A stretch of DNA of 6,970 nucleotides from Sediminibacterium sp. (GTDB taxonomy: Bacteria; Bacteroidota; Bacteroidia; Chitinophagales; Chitinophagaceae), in NCBI GenBank assembly GCA_023263235.1, contig JALQXE010000073.1, forward strand, positions 1 to 6,970, in the 5' to 3' direction. Positions 6,063 through 6,970 of this stretch are shown here, one piece after another (position 1 is the first letter of the stretch; every line of letters starts with the position of its first letter). Position numbers and translations under genes: made by a program. The notes below the pieces were generated by a model that was not told the DNA's origin, did not search any database, and saw nothing but the letters and a program-made list of their open reading frames with translations.

Positions 6063-6140
6063 TTTTACTCCTTTCGTGCATCAGCCATGATTACTTTTTT
6101 TTCGCATCAGCAGCGATTACTTCTTCTTAGCATCGGCTGC
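6063..6140 (-). repeat. Three degenerate 26-bp tandem copies of the gene's 3' tail
   Basis: The last codons plus stop of the zinc-ribbon gene (6115-6140) are repeated at 6089-6114 with 21 of 26 identities and more weakly at 6063-6088 (16 of 26 against the middle copy). Read on the minus strand, each in its own frame, the copies give AADAKKK-stop, AADAKKK-stop and MADARKE-stop. Because 26 is not a multiple of 3 the frame shifts at each unit, so only the first copy is translated as part of the gene. This looks like local duplication followed by decay. Confidence 0.75.
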
Positions 6141-6878
6141 TGTCGCAGCCTCTTCCTCAACTAAAATTCTACCGCAGTTCTCACAAACGATGATTTTTTT
6201 GTGTAAGCGAATTTCGCTCTGACGTTGAGGTGGTATTGCATTAAAACATCCTCCACAAGCATCTCTTTCAACAGTTACTACTGCTAAGCCATTGCGGTAG
6301 CTATTGCGAATACGGTCGTAGCTATATAATAAACGCTCGTCAATATGAGATCTTGCTTCAGCGCTTTTAACATTTAATTCTTTCTCTTCAATTTCAGTAT
6401 CAGCGATGATTTTTTCTAATTCTTCTTTCTTATGGTTTAATACACCTTCTTTAACAGCTATTGTTTTTTTAGCAGCGTCTAATACCTTCACTTTCTCAGC
6501 TAATTCCTCGTTCGCGTCACGTATATTTTTCTCACAAAGTTTAATTTCTAAACCTTGCATTTCAATTTCCTTGTTAATAGCTTCGAACTCACGATTGTTC
6601 TTCACATTATCGCTTTGTTGCTCGTATTTAGCAAGTAAGGCTTCACTTTCTTTAATGGATGCTTTTTTGGCCTCAATGAATTCAGTGATACCATTGATTT
6701 CTTCCTCAATTCTAGTTTGTCTATTGATTAAACCTTGAACCTCGTCTTCTAAATCTTTTACTTCCATAGGTAATTCACCACGAAGAATTTCAATTTGATC
6801 GATACTGCTATCGACTGTTTGAAGTTTATAAAGATTAACTAATTTTTCTTCCACTGAAAAGTCTTTGACTGATGCCAT
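6117..6878 (-). CDS. Coiled-coil C4-type zinc-ribbon domain protein (DUF164/CdsZ-like)
   Basis: A 253-residue cytoplasmic protein in two parts. Residues about 10-185 form a long, highly charged helical hairpin coiled-coil. A C-terminal zinc ribbon follows, with Cys208-x2-Cys211 (DACGGCFNAIPPQ) and Cys232-x2-Cys235 (VCENCGRILV). The NREFEAINKEIE segment (95-106) and CGGCFNAIPPQ wording are characteristic of this zinc-ribbon family (relatives include Chlamydia CdsZ and Helicobacter HP0958). Proposed roles in other lineages involve flagellar or secretion-linked functions; none can be assigned here. The tail EEEAATAADAKKK is low-complexity. The ATG at 6878 begins the family-typical start and no Shine-Dalgarno is visible. 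It lies 37 nt downstream of a Nif3-like gene on the same strand, a pairing commonly seen in Bacteroidota and probably an operon. Interleaved inverted repeats occupy the gap, and its own tail is duplicated after the stop. Confidence 0.88.
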   Translation of the reverse strand: MASVKDFSVEEKLVNLYKLQTVDSSIDQIEILRGELPMEVKDLEDEVQGLINRQTRIEEEINGITEFIEAKKASIKESEALLAKYEQQSDNVKNNREFEAINKEIEMQGLEIKLCEKNIRDANEELAEKVKVLDAAKKTIAVKEGVLNHKKEELEKIIADTEIEEKELNVKSAEARSHIDERLLYSYDRIRNSYRNGLAVVTVERDACGGCFNAIPPQRQSEIRLHKKIIVCENCGRILVEEEAATAADAKKK

Positions 6879-6896
6879 ATTTACAATTTTTTTGGA

Positions 6897-6943
6897 TACC
6901 TTAAATAAGTGAACCTCAATCTTTAAGGTAGTGCACAGGTTCA
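6897..6943 (-). repeat. Two interleaved inverted repeats over the nif3 stop and intergenic gap
   Basis: Dyad A pairs TACCTTAAA (6897-6905) with TTTAAGGTA (6922-6930), 9 of 9. Dyad B pairs TGAACCT (6910-6916) with AGGTTCA (6937-6943), 7 of 7. One arm of each lies between the arms of the other, the topology of an H-type pseudoknot or of two mutually exclusive hairpins. Neither is followed by a T run in the transcribed direction, so they are not intrinsic terminators. Confidence 0.5.
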
Positions 6944-6970
6944 GTGCTTACCAAGGATTCGAGGACGGCA
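6916..6970 (-). CDS. Nif3-like dinuclear metal center protein, C-terminus (partial, runs off the right edge)
   Basis: Only the last 17 residues and a TGA stop (6918-6916) are visible: AVLESLVSTEPVHYLKD. The AVLxSxVxTxPVxYL ending is what I recognise from the C-terminus of the Nif3/YbgI/YqfO family in Bacteroidota. These are toroidal hexamers with a two-metal site and no firmly established function. The position directly upstream of a C4 zinc-ribbon gene, 37 nt away on the same strand, agrees with the usual Bacteroidota order and supports the call. With so few residues the assignment depends on both pattern and neighbourhood. Confidence 0.68.
   Translation of the reverse strand, partial: AVLESLVSTEPVHYLKD

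Noticed and set aside
6065..6088. Seven-codon ORF MADARKE-stop after the zinc-ribbon gene
   Set aside because: Better explained as the third degenerate copy of the gene's tail than as a separate small gene.
6406..6738. 110-codon plus-strand frame inside the zinc-ribbon gene
   Set aside because: Antisense to the coiled-coil region, whose Glu/Lys codons give Ser/Phe/Leu on the other strand; the hydrophobic look is an artefact.
1..6970. Possible hidden defence system, mobile element, CRISPR, tRNA or riboswitch
   Set aside because: Reading both strands showed only housekeeping genes, short intergenic gaps and terminators; no transposase, spacer array, cloverleaf or cobalamin-riboswitch-like region was seen, including upstream of the adenosyltransferase gene.

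Overview
This window looks like ordinary chromosome from a low-GC member of the Bacteroidota, probably near the Chitinophagaceae. Three things suggest this: the style of the proteins (a FabI with the Bacteroidota-type sequence, a LolD, a DUF2795 protein), the absence of Shine-Dalgarno sequences before most starts, and several matches to the Bacteroidota promoter consensus TTTG/TTG - 18-21 bp - TAnnTTTG. No mobile element, CRISPR array, tRNA or rRNA is visible. Coding density is high and no gene-free stretch reaches 300 bases. The lineage call is inference from protein and promoter style, not from a database search.

Left part (1-1260). The start of a 3-hydroxyacyl-CoA dehydrogenase-like gene runs off the left edge on the minus strand. 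It is divergent from gatC (GatCAB amidotransferase subunit C), which is followed after 5 nt by a MacB/LolD-type ABC transporter ATPase. A strong intrinsic terminator follows at 1299-1321.

Middle (1340-3033). A PduO-type cob(I)alamin adenosyltransferase gene has its own promoter. It converges on lolD (minus strand), and the two genes overlap by 8 bp in one palindrome that carries both stop codons. lolD is divergent from a small acidic DUF2795 gene, and the two promoters sit in about 120 bp between them. A bidirectional-looking terminator at 3001-3033 closes the DUF2795 gene from the left and the next minus-strand operon from the right.

Right part (3071-6970, all minus strand, so read from right to left). 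The tail of a Nif3-like metal-binding protein gene comes first, then a coiled-coil C4 zinc-ribbon protein gene and its terminator. After that come recN (DNA repair ATPase), fabI (enoyl-ACP reductase) and a SemiSWEET/PQ-loop membrane protein gene. The last three probably form one transcription unit.

The genes are housekeeping: tRNA-dependent amidation, lipoprotein export, cobalamin, fatty acid synthesis and recombination repair. I found no convincing new multi-gene system. The more unusual signals are small non-coding structures: a tandem degenerate triplication of the zinc-ribbon gene's stop-containing tail, a pair of interleaved inverted repeats over the nif3 stop codon, two promoters placed so that translation would start essentially at the transcription start, and dyads at the recN start.
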